The notes under the pieces were generated by a model. That model was not told the origin of the DNA. It did not search any database and saw nothing but the letters and a program-made list of their open reading frames with translations. A DNA stretch of 64,000 nucleotides from Methylomonas sp. LW13 (GTDB taxonomy: Bacteria > Pseudomonadota > Gammaproteobacteria > Methylococcales > Methylomonadaceae), in the NCBI RefSeq assembly GCF_016865255.1, contig NZ_CP033381.1, positions 3,596,001 through 3,660,000 on the forward strand. Direction: 5' to 3'. The translations under genes and the position numbers were made by a program. Below, one piece after another: positions 56,672-64,000 of the stretch. Numbering within the stretch: position 1 is the stretch's first letter; each line of letters opens with the position of its first letter.

Positions 56672-56713
56672 AACAAGCGCCGGCAGCCCTAAAGTGTGCA
56701 ATCAATCCACTGT

Positions 56714-56743
56714 TTTAGCCAAACGCCGGAAAAAAGTTATAAT
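56714..56743 (+). promoter_or_regulatory. Candidate rpe promoter
   Basis: A perfect TATAAT (56738-56743) lies 35 bases before the rpe start. The upstream -35 region (TTTAGC) is poor. The position suggests a short leader. Confidence 0.4.
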
Positions 56744-56777
56744 GCCGGTTTTTTAACCTCACCAAAAGGATCAAAAG

Positions 56778-57449
56778 ATGGCTGACAATCTGATTGCACC
56801 TTCCATACTCTCCGCAGACTTCGCACGCTTGGGCGAAGAAGTTGTTAATGTCTTAAATGCGGGCGCAGACATTGTGCATTTCGATGTGATGGACAACCAT
56901 TTTGTGCCCAATCTGACTATCGGTCCCTTGGTTTGCGAAGCGCTACGCAAGCATGGCGTTACCGCCCCAATTGACGTCCATTTGATGGTGGAACCGGTCG
57001 ACCGCATCATCCCGGATTTCGCTAAAGCCGGCGCCAGCTACATTACTTTCCACCCGGAAGCCTCCAGACACATTGACCGTTCACTGCAAATGATCAGAGA
57101 CTTGGGTTGCAAATCCGGTCTGGTATTCAACCCAGGCACGCCGTTGCATTACCTGGAGCACGTACTCGACAAAGTCGATATGATTTTGCTGATGTCGGTC
57201 AACCCCGGATTCGGTGGTCAATCTTTCATTCCATCCGCGCTGGATAAATTGCGCCAAGCCAGAAAAATTATCGACGACAGCGGTTTGGATATCCGCCTGG
57301 AAATCGACGGCGGCGTAAACGTGGCTAATATTCGTGAAATCAAGGAAGCCGGTGCGGACACCTTCGTTGCAGGCTCGGCTATTTTCGGCAAACCGGATTA
57401 TAAAAAAGTCATCGACGACATGCGCGCGGAATTAGCCGCAGCCAAATAA
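56778..57449 (+). CDS. rpe: Ribulose-phosphate 3-epimerase
   Basis: This 223-residue TIM-barrel enzyme interconverts ribulose 5-phosphate and xylulose 5-phosphate, a step of the pentose-phosphate and RuMP cycles. Motifs are [55 protein letters not shown] and [11 protein letters not shown], holding the metal His and Asp ligands. AAAGGA lies before the ATG, and a candidate -10 box is just upstream. It appears monocistronic with a strong terminator. Confidence 0.96.
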   Translation: MADNLIAPSILSADFARLGEEVVNVLNAGADIVHFDVMDNHFVPNLTIGPLVCEALRKHGVTAPIDVHLMVEPVDRIIPDFAKAGASYITFHPEASRHIDRSLQMIRDLGCKSGLVFNPGTPLHYLEHVLDKVDMILLMSVNPGFGGQSFIPSALDKLRQARKIIDDSGLDIRLEIDGGVNVANIREIKEAGADTFVAGSAIFGKPDYKKVIDDMRAELAAAK

Positions 57450-57464
57450 GTCTGAATTAAAGAC

Positions 57465-57492
57465 GGCCGCTGCGGGATGTCCCGCAGCGGCC
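57465..57492. terminator. Bidirectional terminator
   Basis: A perfect 13-base GC-rich stem, GGCCGCTGCGGGA (57465-57477) with TCCCGCAGCGGCC (57480-57492), has a 2-base loop as drawn; pairing probably opens one step. It lies between the convergent rpe and autotransporter genes. Confidence 0.75.
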
Positions 57493-57519
57493 CCTTCCCC
57501 AAAGCATTCGCTAAATTCC

Positions 57520-59358
57520 TTAAAACGGAATTCTCGCTCCCAACTCGATAGTGTGATCGGTAATATAGGCCTGCCCTAAGCGGTATTCGTATCGTAAAAA
57601 GCCCGCCCGACCTTCCGGCAAACTCAATGCCAACGACGTACCGATATTAAAATAGTCGCGATCCGGCGTATCGGTTTTTACGCTGAATCTGCCGGCACCG
57701 GCAGCCGCCTGACTAAAGCGCGCCTGAATCAAACGGCTTTCGTCCAGATACTGATGCACCCATTCGAAACGCACGCCGGGTGACAACACACCCCAAGAGG
57801 TACTGATCGCGTTACTGGCTTGACCGCCGATAGTCGATGTCGCCGAATCGATAGATTGGCCGGCAAACTCCATGGCTAAACCGCCACCGCCGCTTTCCTG
57901 ATAGCTATCCACTTCGGTTTTGCTGTAATCCAGCCTCACATAGGGATTAATCACAAAACTTTGCAGCGCAAAATCTTTACCAAACCCCAAACTAAAGCCG
58001 TACTGGTCGCCATTAGCGCTACTGGTAGCCGTATTATCGAATCCGGTATATTGGATGCGCCGATTGATATCGAAGGAATGCAGCGCATAGCTCATAATCC
58101 AGTCGATATAAAATGACTGCGGCAGGAAATAACTGCCATACGACGAAAACTCGTACGCATCGGTCGACATACTGCCGCTGTTTAAATTGTAATTGGTATC
58201 GGTAGAGCCGTAACCGAAGGCCGCACCCAACACCAATTCATCCATAAAACTGTAATCCAGACCGAAGGTAACCGCCTTTCTGTCGGCTTTGAAGCCCCGT
58301 TCGCTGCCGGTATTGGCTTTTTCGCCGACGTTGAATTGACCTTTCAGAAAGAAACCTAACGGGCTATCGCGAAACGGCTGTTCGTTTGGATCATCCCCAG
58401 CCGCCCCGCCCCGAGCCGCGCCTAGTGCTGTCATCAACGCCTTGCCGACCGGTATGGTTTCGCCGTTGACATTAATGGTGGAATAACCCAATAAGGAGGC
58501 GCTTTGCTGTTGGGAGTTGCGCAGATTAACGATGCGGCCATGCACCACGGAAAATTGCTTGTAACCAAAATCTACAGCCGCCGCACCTTGCGCCGCCACC
58601 GCATCCGGAATCACCGCATTCAGGTCGGCGTTGTTTATTTCATTGCAGCGGGCCAATAAATCACCACTCGCTCCCGAGCAAGCACTGGTTAAACCTTCGT
58701 AAATTGCTTGCTGATTAGGGGTAAAGGTCGGATCGGCGGTTAAGTTGGGCGTCGAGGTTATTGGCGTAGTGGGCGTAGTGGGCGTGGTGGGGGGCGGAGC
58801 GACGTCGTTGTCCGCAATGCTGGCAACTGCTGACGCGCCCGCCGACACCGAATCACCAGTACAGCTTGGCGTTACATTCTGAAGAGATAAGGTCACAGTT
58901 TCAGTGCTTTCTACCAATGCATCGTCGATAATATTGATGGATACCGGCGCACTATCGGTATGAGACCCGCCAAACAAAAAGGGAACGCTGAAAGAAAAGG
59001 TGCCGCTCGAAATATTGTAGTCACTGCCTGCGGTTGCACTGCCGCCGGCAGCGACGACGTCGCCGCTTATGGTGCAGCCGCCATAATCGCCGGAGCTGCT
59101 AGCCAGACTAACGTTAGCCTGGACAACACCATCCGCTTCGTTAAAGTTATAGGACCTGGAAGAAAAATCCAGAGTCCAAGCTTGTACTGAAAATGGCGCG
59201 AAAGATAAAGCGGCCGCCGCTGCCAGCAATACTTCCTTGGAACTCAATGCAAGGGGTCGAATTGCCCGGTTTAAGCACTGGCGCGAAGACATCGGCGGCA
59301 TTGCCGTTAGTCCGCATAAACCTGATAACTTTTCTGAATGTAATATAGGTAGGATCAT
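57520..59358 (-). CDS. Calx-beta autotransporter protein
   Basis: This 612-residue surface protein has a signal region at about residues 40-61 (LLAAAAALSFAPFSVQA). A Calx-beta domain covers about 62-190 (FNEADGVVQANVSL, DDALVESTETVTLSL, VASIADND). A Pro/Thr repeat linker (PPPTTPTTPTTP) and a helical passenger part follow. The C-terminal autotransporter barrel of about 290 residues ends in LGARIPF with the required aromatic end. The start is uncertain, because the 39 residues before the signal are long and ATG 59301 may be the true one. It probably displays a small calcium-binding or adhesive domain. No neighbour suggests a partner. Confidence 0.82.
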   Translation of the reverse strand: MILPILHSEKLSGLCGLTAMPPMSSRQCLNRAIRPLALSSKEVLLAAAAALSFAPFSVQAWTLDFSSRSYNFNEADGVVQANVSLASSSGDYGGCTISGDVVAAGGSATAGSDYNISSGTFSFSVPFLFGGSHTDSAPVSINIIDDALVESTETVTLSLQNVTPSCTGDSVSAGASAVASIADNDVAPPPTTPTTPTTPITSTPNLTADPTFTPNQQAIYEGLTSACSGASGDLLARCNEINNADLNAVIPDAVAAQGAAAVDFGYKQFSVVHGRIVNLRNSQQQSASLLGYSTINVNGETIPVGKALMTALGAARGGAAGDDPNEQPFRDSPLGFFLKGQFNVGEKANTGSERGFKADRKAVTFGLDYSFMDELVLGAAFGYGSTDTNYNLNSGSMSTDAYEFSSYGSYFLPQSFYIDWIMSYALHSFDINRRIQYTGFDNTATSSANGDQYGFSLGFGKDFALQSFVINPYVRLDYSKTEVDSYQESGGGGLAMEFAGQSIDSATSTIGGQASNAISTSWGVLSPGVRFEWVHQYLDESRLIQARFSQAAAGAGRFSVKTDTPDRDYFNIGTSLALSLPEGRAGFLRYEYRLGQAYITDHTIELGARIPF

Positions 59359-59603
59359 GAGAATTTAGCAGGTTAGATACAGCGTAATTAAAGAATAAAA
59401 ACCTTGTATGCTAATTATGGCACTGAATACTATCGATGATTCCAAATCATTAGCAAACAGTCTGAATTCTATTATTGACTGCCATCATGAACATAGATAA
59501 ATGCTAGCGCATAAATTCTTAAACCAGTTGTTTCAACAAAAGTTATTGCTAAACGCTGTAGACAAACTCCAACTTCAACCTTTTGTAAAGCAAATCCACT
59601 GCC

Positions 59604-60818
59604 ATGGCTAGAGTCCTGTATTGCTGGGAATTAGGGGCCGGCTACGGTCACACTGCCGCATTTCTGCCCATAGCCCGACAACTTAAAAGTCTCGGGCACG
59701 AGGTTATATTCGCGCTTAAAGATTTGGAATACGCCGACACTTGGTTAGCTGCCGATCATTTTTGTTACCTACAAGCCCCGATACGCTGGCCTGACAGTCG
59801 TCCGCAAGCGCCAGCCTCCAGTTATCCGGGAATTCTACAAAACGCCGGCTTTACCGATGAAACTGCTCTGCTAACCCGAGCAAAAGCCTGGCAATCCCTT
59901 TATCGCCATGTAAGTCCTGACTTGATCGTATGCGACCACGCACCGACCGCGTTACTGGCTGCCCGCAAATTTGACACGCCTCGAGCGGGGTTCGGCACCG
60001 GCTTTTTTTCGCCGCCGCGCATCAGTCCGATGCCCAATATTCGCCCCTGGTTGCGCGTTAGCGATAAGGCCTTAAACATTATCGAAAGCCAAGTGTTAAA
60101 CACGACTAACTCGGTTTTAGAGCGTTTGAATGCACCACCATTAAGGATTTTGGCGGACTTATTCGACTTTGCGGAAGACTTTATCTGCACGTTTCCGGAA
60201 CTGGACCATTATCGGCAATACCGTAACGCAAATTATTGGGGACCCACCATTTTGCAGACTGACGGCATGGAGCCAATCTGGCCGAGCGTCGGAGCCGAAA
60301 AAATATTCGTCTATTTGCACCCGGAATATCCCGGCCTGGAAGTGTTGCTAAAACAGTTGCGCGCGTCACCATGGTCGATATTGGCGCACATACCCGGCAC
60401 AACGCCCGCATTTATAGAAAAAAACAGCAGCGCCAATCTACACATTACTCCGCAACCGGTAATCATCTCGGCTGCTGCCAAACAATGCGATTTGGCTATT
60501 TGCCATGGCGGTATGGCGACATTGTCGGCATTTTTGCTGTCCGGCAAACCCTTGCTGGCATTGCCTTTTCAGCTGGAACAACTGATCAGCGCTCAAAACC
60601 TCGCTAATCTCGGCGCTGGCACTTACATCGCCGCGGAAAGCAAAAATCCCAACTACAAAACAGCCGTCACTGAGCTATTGCGCCATTCGAAACACACACA
60701 GACCGCCCAACAGTTTGCGGATAAATACGCCGGCTTCTCGTCAGCACAACAAGCTAGCGATATTGCCAAACGCTGCGAGATGTTAATGAAAGACGCTTAC
60801 ATCAAAGGCAACAACTGA
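59604..60818 (+). CDS. Glycosyltransferase, GT1/MurG-like fold
   Basis: This 404-residue GT-B enzyme has an N-terminal glycine-rich start (WELGAGYGHTAAFLPIARQL). The donor-binding region CHGGMATLSAFLLSGKPLLALPFQLEQ lies near residues 295-320, as in UDP-dependent glycosyltransferases (MGT and rhamnosyltransferase types). CDHAPTALLAAR is the acceptor-side loop. No signal or membrane helix is present, so it is cytoplasmic or peripheral. The acceptor is unknown. Its end overlaps the end of the convergent phosphatase gene by 22 bases. Confidence 0.8.
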   Translation: MARVLYCWELGAGYGHTAAFLPIARQLKSLGHEVIFALKDLEYADTWLAADHFCYLQAPIRWPDSRPQAPASSYPGILQNAGFTDETALLTRAKAWQSLYRHVSPDLIVCDHAPTALLAARKFDTPRAGFGTGFFSPPRISPMPNIRPWLRVSDKALNIIESQVLNTTNSVLERLNAPPLRILADLFDFAEDFICTFPELDHYRQYRNANYWGPTILQTDGMEPIWPSVGAEKIFVYLHPEYPGLEVLLKQLRASPWSILAHIPGTTPAFIEKNSSANLHITPQPVIISAAAKQCDLAICHGGMATLSAFLLSGKPLLALPFQLEQLISAQNLANLGAGTYIAAESKNPNYKTAVTELLRHSKHTQTAQQFADKYAGFSSAQQASDIAKRCEMLMKDAYIKGNN

Positions 60819-61561
60819 TCGAGAATCTTGCCGTTAGTCGCAAACACCTGCTTTGGAAATACACCGGGATTGCCTTTAAAATCGGTGATGGTTGCGCCGG
60901 CTTCTTTGGCTATCAACACGCCCGCGGCAATGTCATACAGATTGAGTTCTTGTTCCCAAAAAGCATCGACCTGGCCATCCGCAACCGTGCATAAATCCAA
61001 TGCCGCCGAACCCAAGCGCCGTTGGCCGGTGGTAGCCTGAGCGATACGGTTGAAACGCGGCAGGTTGTTATCTTCCAAATACTGGCGCAGGCAGGCAAAA
61101 CCGGTAGACACCATGCTGCTGGCCAGATTGGTTTCATCAGAGACCCGGATAGGTTTGCCGTTTTTCCAGGCGCCCTTGCCTTTTTCTGCGCAGTAATAAT
61201 CGTCCAAGGCCGGGCCGTAAACCGCGCCCATCATCAATTCACCGTCGATTTCCAAGGCTACGCTGACGCCCCAAAAATATTGGCCTTTCGAAAATGAATG
61301 AGTGCCATCGATCGGATCGACGATCCAGCGGCTGGTTTGGTTGGCGGTTTGGCCGCTTTCCTCCCCCCAAAAACCGTACTCCGGACAATGCTCGCTGAGC
61401 GCTTGTTTCAGATAATTTTCCACTGCGACATCGGCATCGGTGACCAAGTCGCGAGCGCTTTTTTTGTTAATCGCCAGAGAGTCCAGATCGTTGAAATATC
61501 GCATCGCCACGTCGCCAGCCGCGCGGACGATGGTTTCTAAAGCTTCAAGAGTGATGGGCAT
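60797..61561 (-). CDS. Inositol-monophosphatase-family phosphatase
   Basis: This 254-residue Mg-dependent phosphatase has motifs FWGEESG, DPIDGTHSFSKG (metal Asp residues) and ELNLYDIAAGVLIAKEAGA, where Tyr replaces the usual Trp of WDxAAG. Related enzymes cleave inositol phosphate, histidinol phosphate or 3'-phosphoadenosine 5'-phosphate. The GTHSFSKGQYFWGVSVAL stretch is closest in style to the histidinol-phosphatase/IMPase group. The substrate cannot be fixed from sequence. It appears to be a single gene. Confidence 0.83.
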   Translation of the reverse strand: MPITLEALETIVRAAGDVAMRYFNDLDSLAINKKSARDLVTDADVAVENYLKQALSEHCPEYGFWGEESGQTANQTSRWIVDPIDGTHSFSKGQYFWGVSVALEIDGELMMGAVYGPALDDYYCAEKGKGAWKNGKPIRVSDETNLASSMVSTGFACLRQYLEDNNLPRFNRIAQATTGQRRLGSAALDLCTVADGQVDAFWEQELNLYDIAAGVLIAKEAGATITDFKGNPGVFPKQVFATNGKILDQLLPLM

Positions 61562-61645
61562 GATTTTCCTGATTTTGTAGGGATGCGGGCAAGGCGGCGA
61601 TCCGTCCTGCCCGCTATGAAAAGCGTAGATTCTAACCGCTAATGG

Positions 61646-62938
61646 TTACAGATTGTGATAGCCGGTTTCTTCGTGCAACACAATATCCAGACCTTGCTGT
61701 TCTTCGTCTTCGCTGACGCGCAAACCGATGAACACGCCGATGAGTTTCAATAAAACATAGCTGAATAAAGCGCTCCAGGCCGCCGTCACTAAAACCGCAA
61801 GCGTTTGCACGCCGACTTGCTGGGCAATAGTCACGCCGTTCAATCCCAAGCCGCCGAAACTTTCAGCAGCAAACACGCCGGTTAAAATCGAACCGACGCA
61901 GCCGCCGACGCCATGTACCGGAAACACGTCCAAGGAATCGTCGATTTTCAAACGGCGTTTGACGAATTGCGTGGCGTAAAAACACACGGCGCCAGCCACA
62001 ATACCAATAACCAAACCACCCATGGGCCCGACAAAGCCAGAGGCCGGCGTAATGGTGCCCAAGCCGGCGACCATCCCGGTGACGATACCTAAAACACTGG
62101 GCTTACTAAAACGCAGCCATTCAATGGTCATCCAGGTTAAAGCACCGGCTGCCGCGGCGATATGCGTCACGGCAATCGCCATCCCGGCACTGCCGTCGGC
62201 TTTTAACGCGCTACCACCGTTGAAGCCGAACCAGCCGAACCAGAGCATCCCGGCACCCGTAACCACCATGGTCATATTGTGCGGCGGCATCGCCACCGTG
62301 GGAAAACCTTTACGGCGCCCCAACACTAATGCCGCCACCAGAGATGCCACCCCGGCGTTGACGTGAATCACAATCCCGCCGGCGAAGTCCTTCGCACCCA
62401 TCGCCGCCAGCCAGCCGTTGCCCCATATCCAATGGCAAATCGGCATATACACCACAATCAGCCAAAGTCCGCTAAACCACAGCATGGCTGAAAACTTCAT
62501 CCGTTCGGCAAACGCGCCAACGATCAAGGCCGGGGTAATAATCGCAAAAGTCATTTGAAACATGAAAAACACGGTTTCGGGAATATCGCCGATCAAAGTT
62601 TGCGTGTTCATGTCCGGCAGAAAGATCTTGCTGCCGCTCCCCAAAAACGGTTGCCAGCTGCCGCCATCGGCAAATACGAAGCTGTATACACCGGCCAGCC
62701 ACAGTAGCGATACCAGACAGGTAATCGCAAAACATTGCATAAGCACCGACAGCACATTCTTGCTTCTGACCAAACCGCCGTAAAACAGCGATAGGCCCGG
62801 AATGGTCATGAATAAAACCAGTGCGGTGGAGGTTAAAACCCAAGCGGTATTGGCTTGGTTAATGCCTTCAGCCCAAGCCTGCTCGGGCAACATCAAGCTG
62901 TATGCCATTAGCATCAGCGTTCTTTTTATTGTTGTCAT
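61646..62938 (-). CDS. amtB: Ammonium transporter AmtB
   Basis: This 430-residue inner-membrane channel has 11 helices, preceded by a cleavable-type signal (LMLMAYSLMLPEQAWA). The twin pore His lie in GGIVIHVNAGVASL and FPVHGVGGCVGS. The periplasmic gate FFMFQMTFAIITPALI and the tail GLRVSEDEEQQGLD are typical. It should work with GlnK, encoded just upstream on the same strand, which blocks it under nitrogen excess. The strong hairpin between glnK and amtB suggests uneven expression or a separate promoter. Confidence 0.95.
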   Translation of the reverse strand: MTTIKRTLMLMAYSLMLPEQAWAEGINQANTAWVLTSTALVLFMTIPGLSLFYGGLVRSKNVLSVLMQCFAITCLVSLLWLAGVYSFVFADGGSWQPFLGSGSKIFLPDMNTQTLIGDIPETVFFMFQMTFAIITPALIVGAFAERMKFSAMLWFSGLWLIVVYMPICHWIWGNGWLAAMGAKDFAGGIVIHVNAGVASLVAALVLGRRKGFPTVAMPPHNMTMVVTGAGMLWFGWFGFNGGSALKADGSAGMAIAVTHIAAAAGALTWMTIEWLRFSKPSVLGIVTGMVAGLGTITPASGFVGPMGGLVIGIVAGAVCFYATQFVKRRLKIDDSLDVFPVHGVGGCVGSILTGVFAAESFGGLGLNGVTIAQQVGVQTLAVLVTAAWSALFSYVLLKLIGVFIGLRVSEDEEQQGLDIVLHEETGYHNL

Positions 62939-62991
62939 TGTCTTTCACTAGATGATGGTGTGTTGTTATTTTTAAGCAGTCTATAAACAAC

Positions 62992-63036
62992 AAAATCGCC
63001 CTGGTCTGCGGATAACGCGCAGACCAGGGCGATTTT
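62992..63036 (-). terminator. Strong terminator between glnK and amtB
   Basis: AAAATCGCCCTGGTCTGCG (62992-63010) and its exact complement (63018-63036) form a 19-base stem with a 7-base loop. Read leftward it ends in TTTTGTTGTTT, the form of an intrinsic terminator for glnK. A-rich and T-rich ends on both sides make it bidirectional. Confidence 0.85.
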
Positions 63037-63072
63037 TGATGTTTCGCTGTTTTTTATATTTGTCTTGAAGAC

Positions 63073-63432
<360 letters not shown>

Positions 63433-63507
63433 TTAAAAAGCTGTTTCGTCACTGTTGCCACCATAATAAATAATTCCGGTAGAACCTACAATTTACCCGA
63501 GCACAAG

Positions 63508-63524
63508 CACCAAAGTAGTGCCTC
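63508..63524 (-). promoter_or_regulatory. Weak sigma54-like site before glnK
   Basis: On the minus strand AGGCACTACTTTGGT resembles the -24/-12 consensus TGGCAC-N5-TTGC, with GT in place of GC at -12. It lies about 100 bases before glnK. Sigma54 control would fit a nitrogen gene, but the mismatch makes this weak. Confidence 0.3.
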
Positions 63525-63530
63525 ATGATA

Positions 63531-63564
63531 ACAAAAACGGGCAGCCATCGCCGACCACCCGTTT
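63531..63564 (-). terminator. Intrinsic terminator after second amt gene
   Basis: Read leftward, AAACGGG pairs with CCCGTTT across a 16-base loop and is followed by TTGTT. It lies 29 bases after the stop of the upstream amt gene, so glnK needs its own promoter. Confidence 0.65.
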
Positions 63565-63592
63565 CTTTTCGCGTTAACCGCAGCTTTCAACC

Positions 63593-64000
63593 CTAAACAT
63601 GATAAGCGGTTTCGCCGTGTTCGGTGACATCCAGACCTTCACGCTCAGTCGCTTCGCTAACCCGCAGACCCAGAGCCACATCGGCAATTTTGAAGGCAAT
63701 GAAGGACACCACTCCCGACCAAACGATGGCGATACCTACACCCCAAGCTTGGCTGGCAAGCTGGGTAAGCACGCTGTAGTCAGGCAAGGTCGCGTTGGTG
63801 ACGTAATCCCATACTCCGGTACCGCCCAAGGCAGGGCTGGCAACCACAGCAGTACCCAAGGCGCCGATGATACCGCCTACCCCGTGCACACCAAACGCAT
63901 CCAGCGAATCGTCATAGTTCATCGCGTGTTTCAAAAAGGTTACTGACCAGAAGCATACTGCGCCGACCACCAAGCCTAAACCGATAGCGCCCATCGGGCC
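63593..64000 (-). CDS. Second ammonium transporter, C-terminal part
   Basis: The frame is open to the window edge, giving the last 135 residues (from GPMGAIGLGLVVGAVCFWS). It contains the second pore-His motif FGVHGVGGIIGALG and the tail GLRVSEATEREGLDVTEHGE, as in Amt proteins. The stop is at 63593-63595. It differs from the amtB copy at 61646, so the locus holds two distinct Amt proteins around one glnK. The N-terminal two-thirds lie outside the window. Confidence 0.92.
   Translation of the reverse strand, partial: GPMGAIGLGLVVGAVCFWSVTFLKHAMNYDDSLDAFGVHGVGGIIGALGTAVVASPALGGTGVWDYVTNATLPDYSVLTQLASQAWGVGIAIVWSGVVSFIAFKIADVALGLRVSEATEREGLDVTEHGETAYHV

Noticed and set aside
58740..58800. Tandem repeat resembling a CRISPR or VNTR
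   Set aside because: The GGCGTAGTG-type repeats encode the Thr-Pro linker of the autotransporter. There are no spacers.

Overview
The window looks like chromosome of a gammaproteobacterial methylotroph, most likely a Methylococcales methanotroph of the Methylomonas kind. This is inferred from gene content: an oxidative pentose-phosphate plus Entner-Doudoroff cluster (zwf, pgl, edd, gnd, eda), a ribulose-phosphate epimerase, an amt-glnK-amt ammonium locus, many TonB receptors and a dense set of c-di-GMP proteins. No methane monooxygenase, rRNA or tRNA gene was seen, so the assignment is not proven. Most genes are moderately GC-rich. The stretches at about 200-1000 and 4280-6640 are clearly AT-rich and look acquired.

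Layout. 1-1.8 kb: an HNH-type protein, palindromic repeats and degraded coding traces. 1.8-11.5 kb: a bacteriocin (microcin-like) locus with a CvaA/HlyD-type export adaptor, a JmjC/cupin 2-oxoglutarate oxygenase, two related double-glycine precursor peptides each followed by a small membrane protein (probable immunity), two further tiny membrane proteins, a secreted M16 zinc peptidase and a C39-peptidase ABC exporter. 11.5-16.2 kb: a Fur-type iron island (two small proteins, a Fiu-like siderophore receptor, a PepSY membrane protein, a PiuC/YbiX dioxygenase). 16.7-29.6 kb: two more TonB receptors, a NifX-like protein, a methyltransferase, and a signalling operon of YfiR, a hybrid histidine kinase and a REC-PAS-GAF-GGDEF-EAL protein. 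29.9-33.4 kb: an operon of an OmpA-like protein, a V4R protein and two Roadblock/LC7 proteins, divergent from an EAL phosphodiesterase. 33.4-35.9 kb: the AmmeMemoRadiSam triad.

36.1-42.6 kb: the sugar-phosphate cluster. It would oxidise glucose 6-phosphate to 6-phosphogluconate, then either decarboxylate it (gnd) or cleave it through KDPG (edd/eda). In RuMP-cycle organisms this serves both formaldehyde oxidation and assimilation. 42.7-48.3 kb: cytochrome b561, a Dabb lipoprotein, an M48 peptidase with a DUF898 membrane protein, a PAS chemoreceptor and a thioredoxin-fold protein. 48.4-56.7 kb: a three-gene signalling operon with a 1706-residue pseudokinase-AAA-GAF-histidine kinase, a response regulator fused to a KaiB-like domain, and a PAS-GGDEF-EAL protein. 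56.8-64 kb: rpe, a Calx-beta autotransporter, a glycosyltransferase, an inositol-monophosphatase-family enzyme, and amtB-glnK-amt, the last gene running off the window.

The strongest candidates for something new are the oxygenase-containing two-peptide bacteriocin locus, the REC-KaiB fusion beside a kinase with a broken catalytic loop, and the OmpA/V4R/Roadblock operon that lacks a GTPase.
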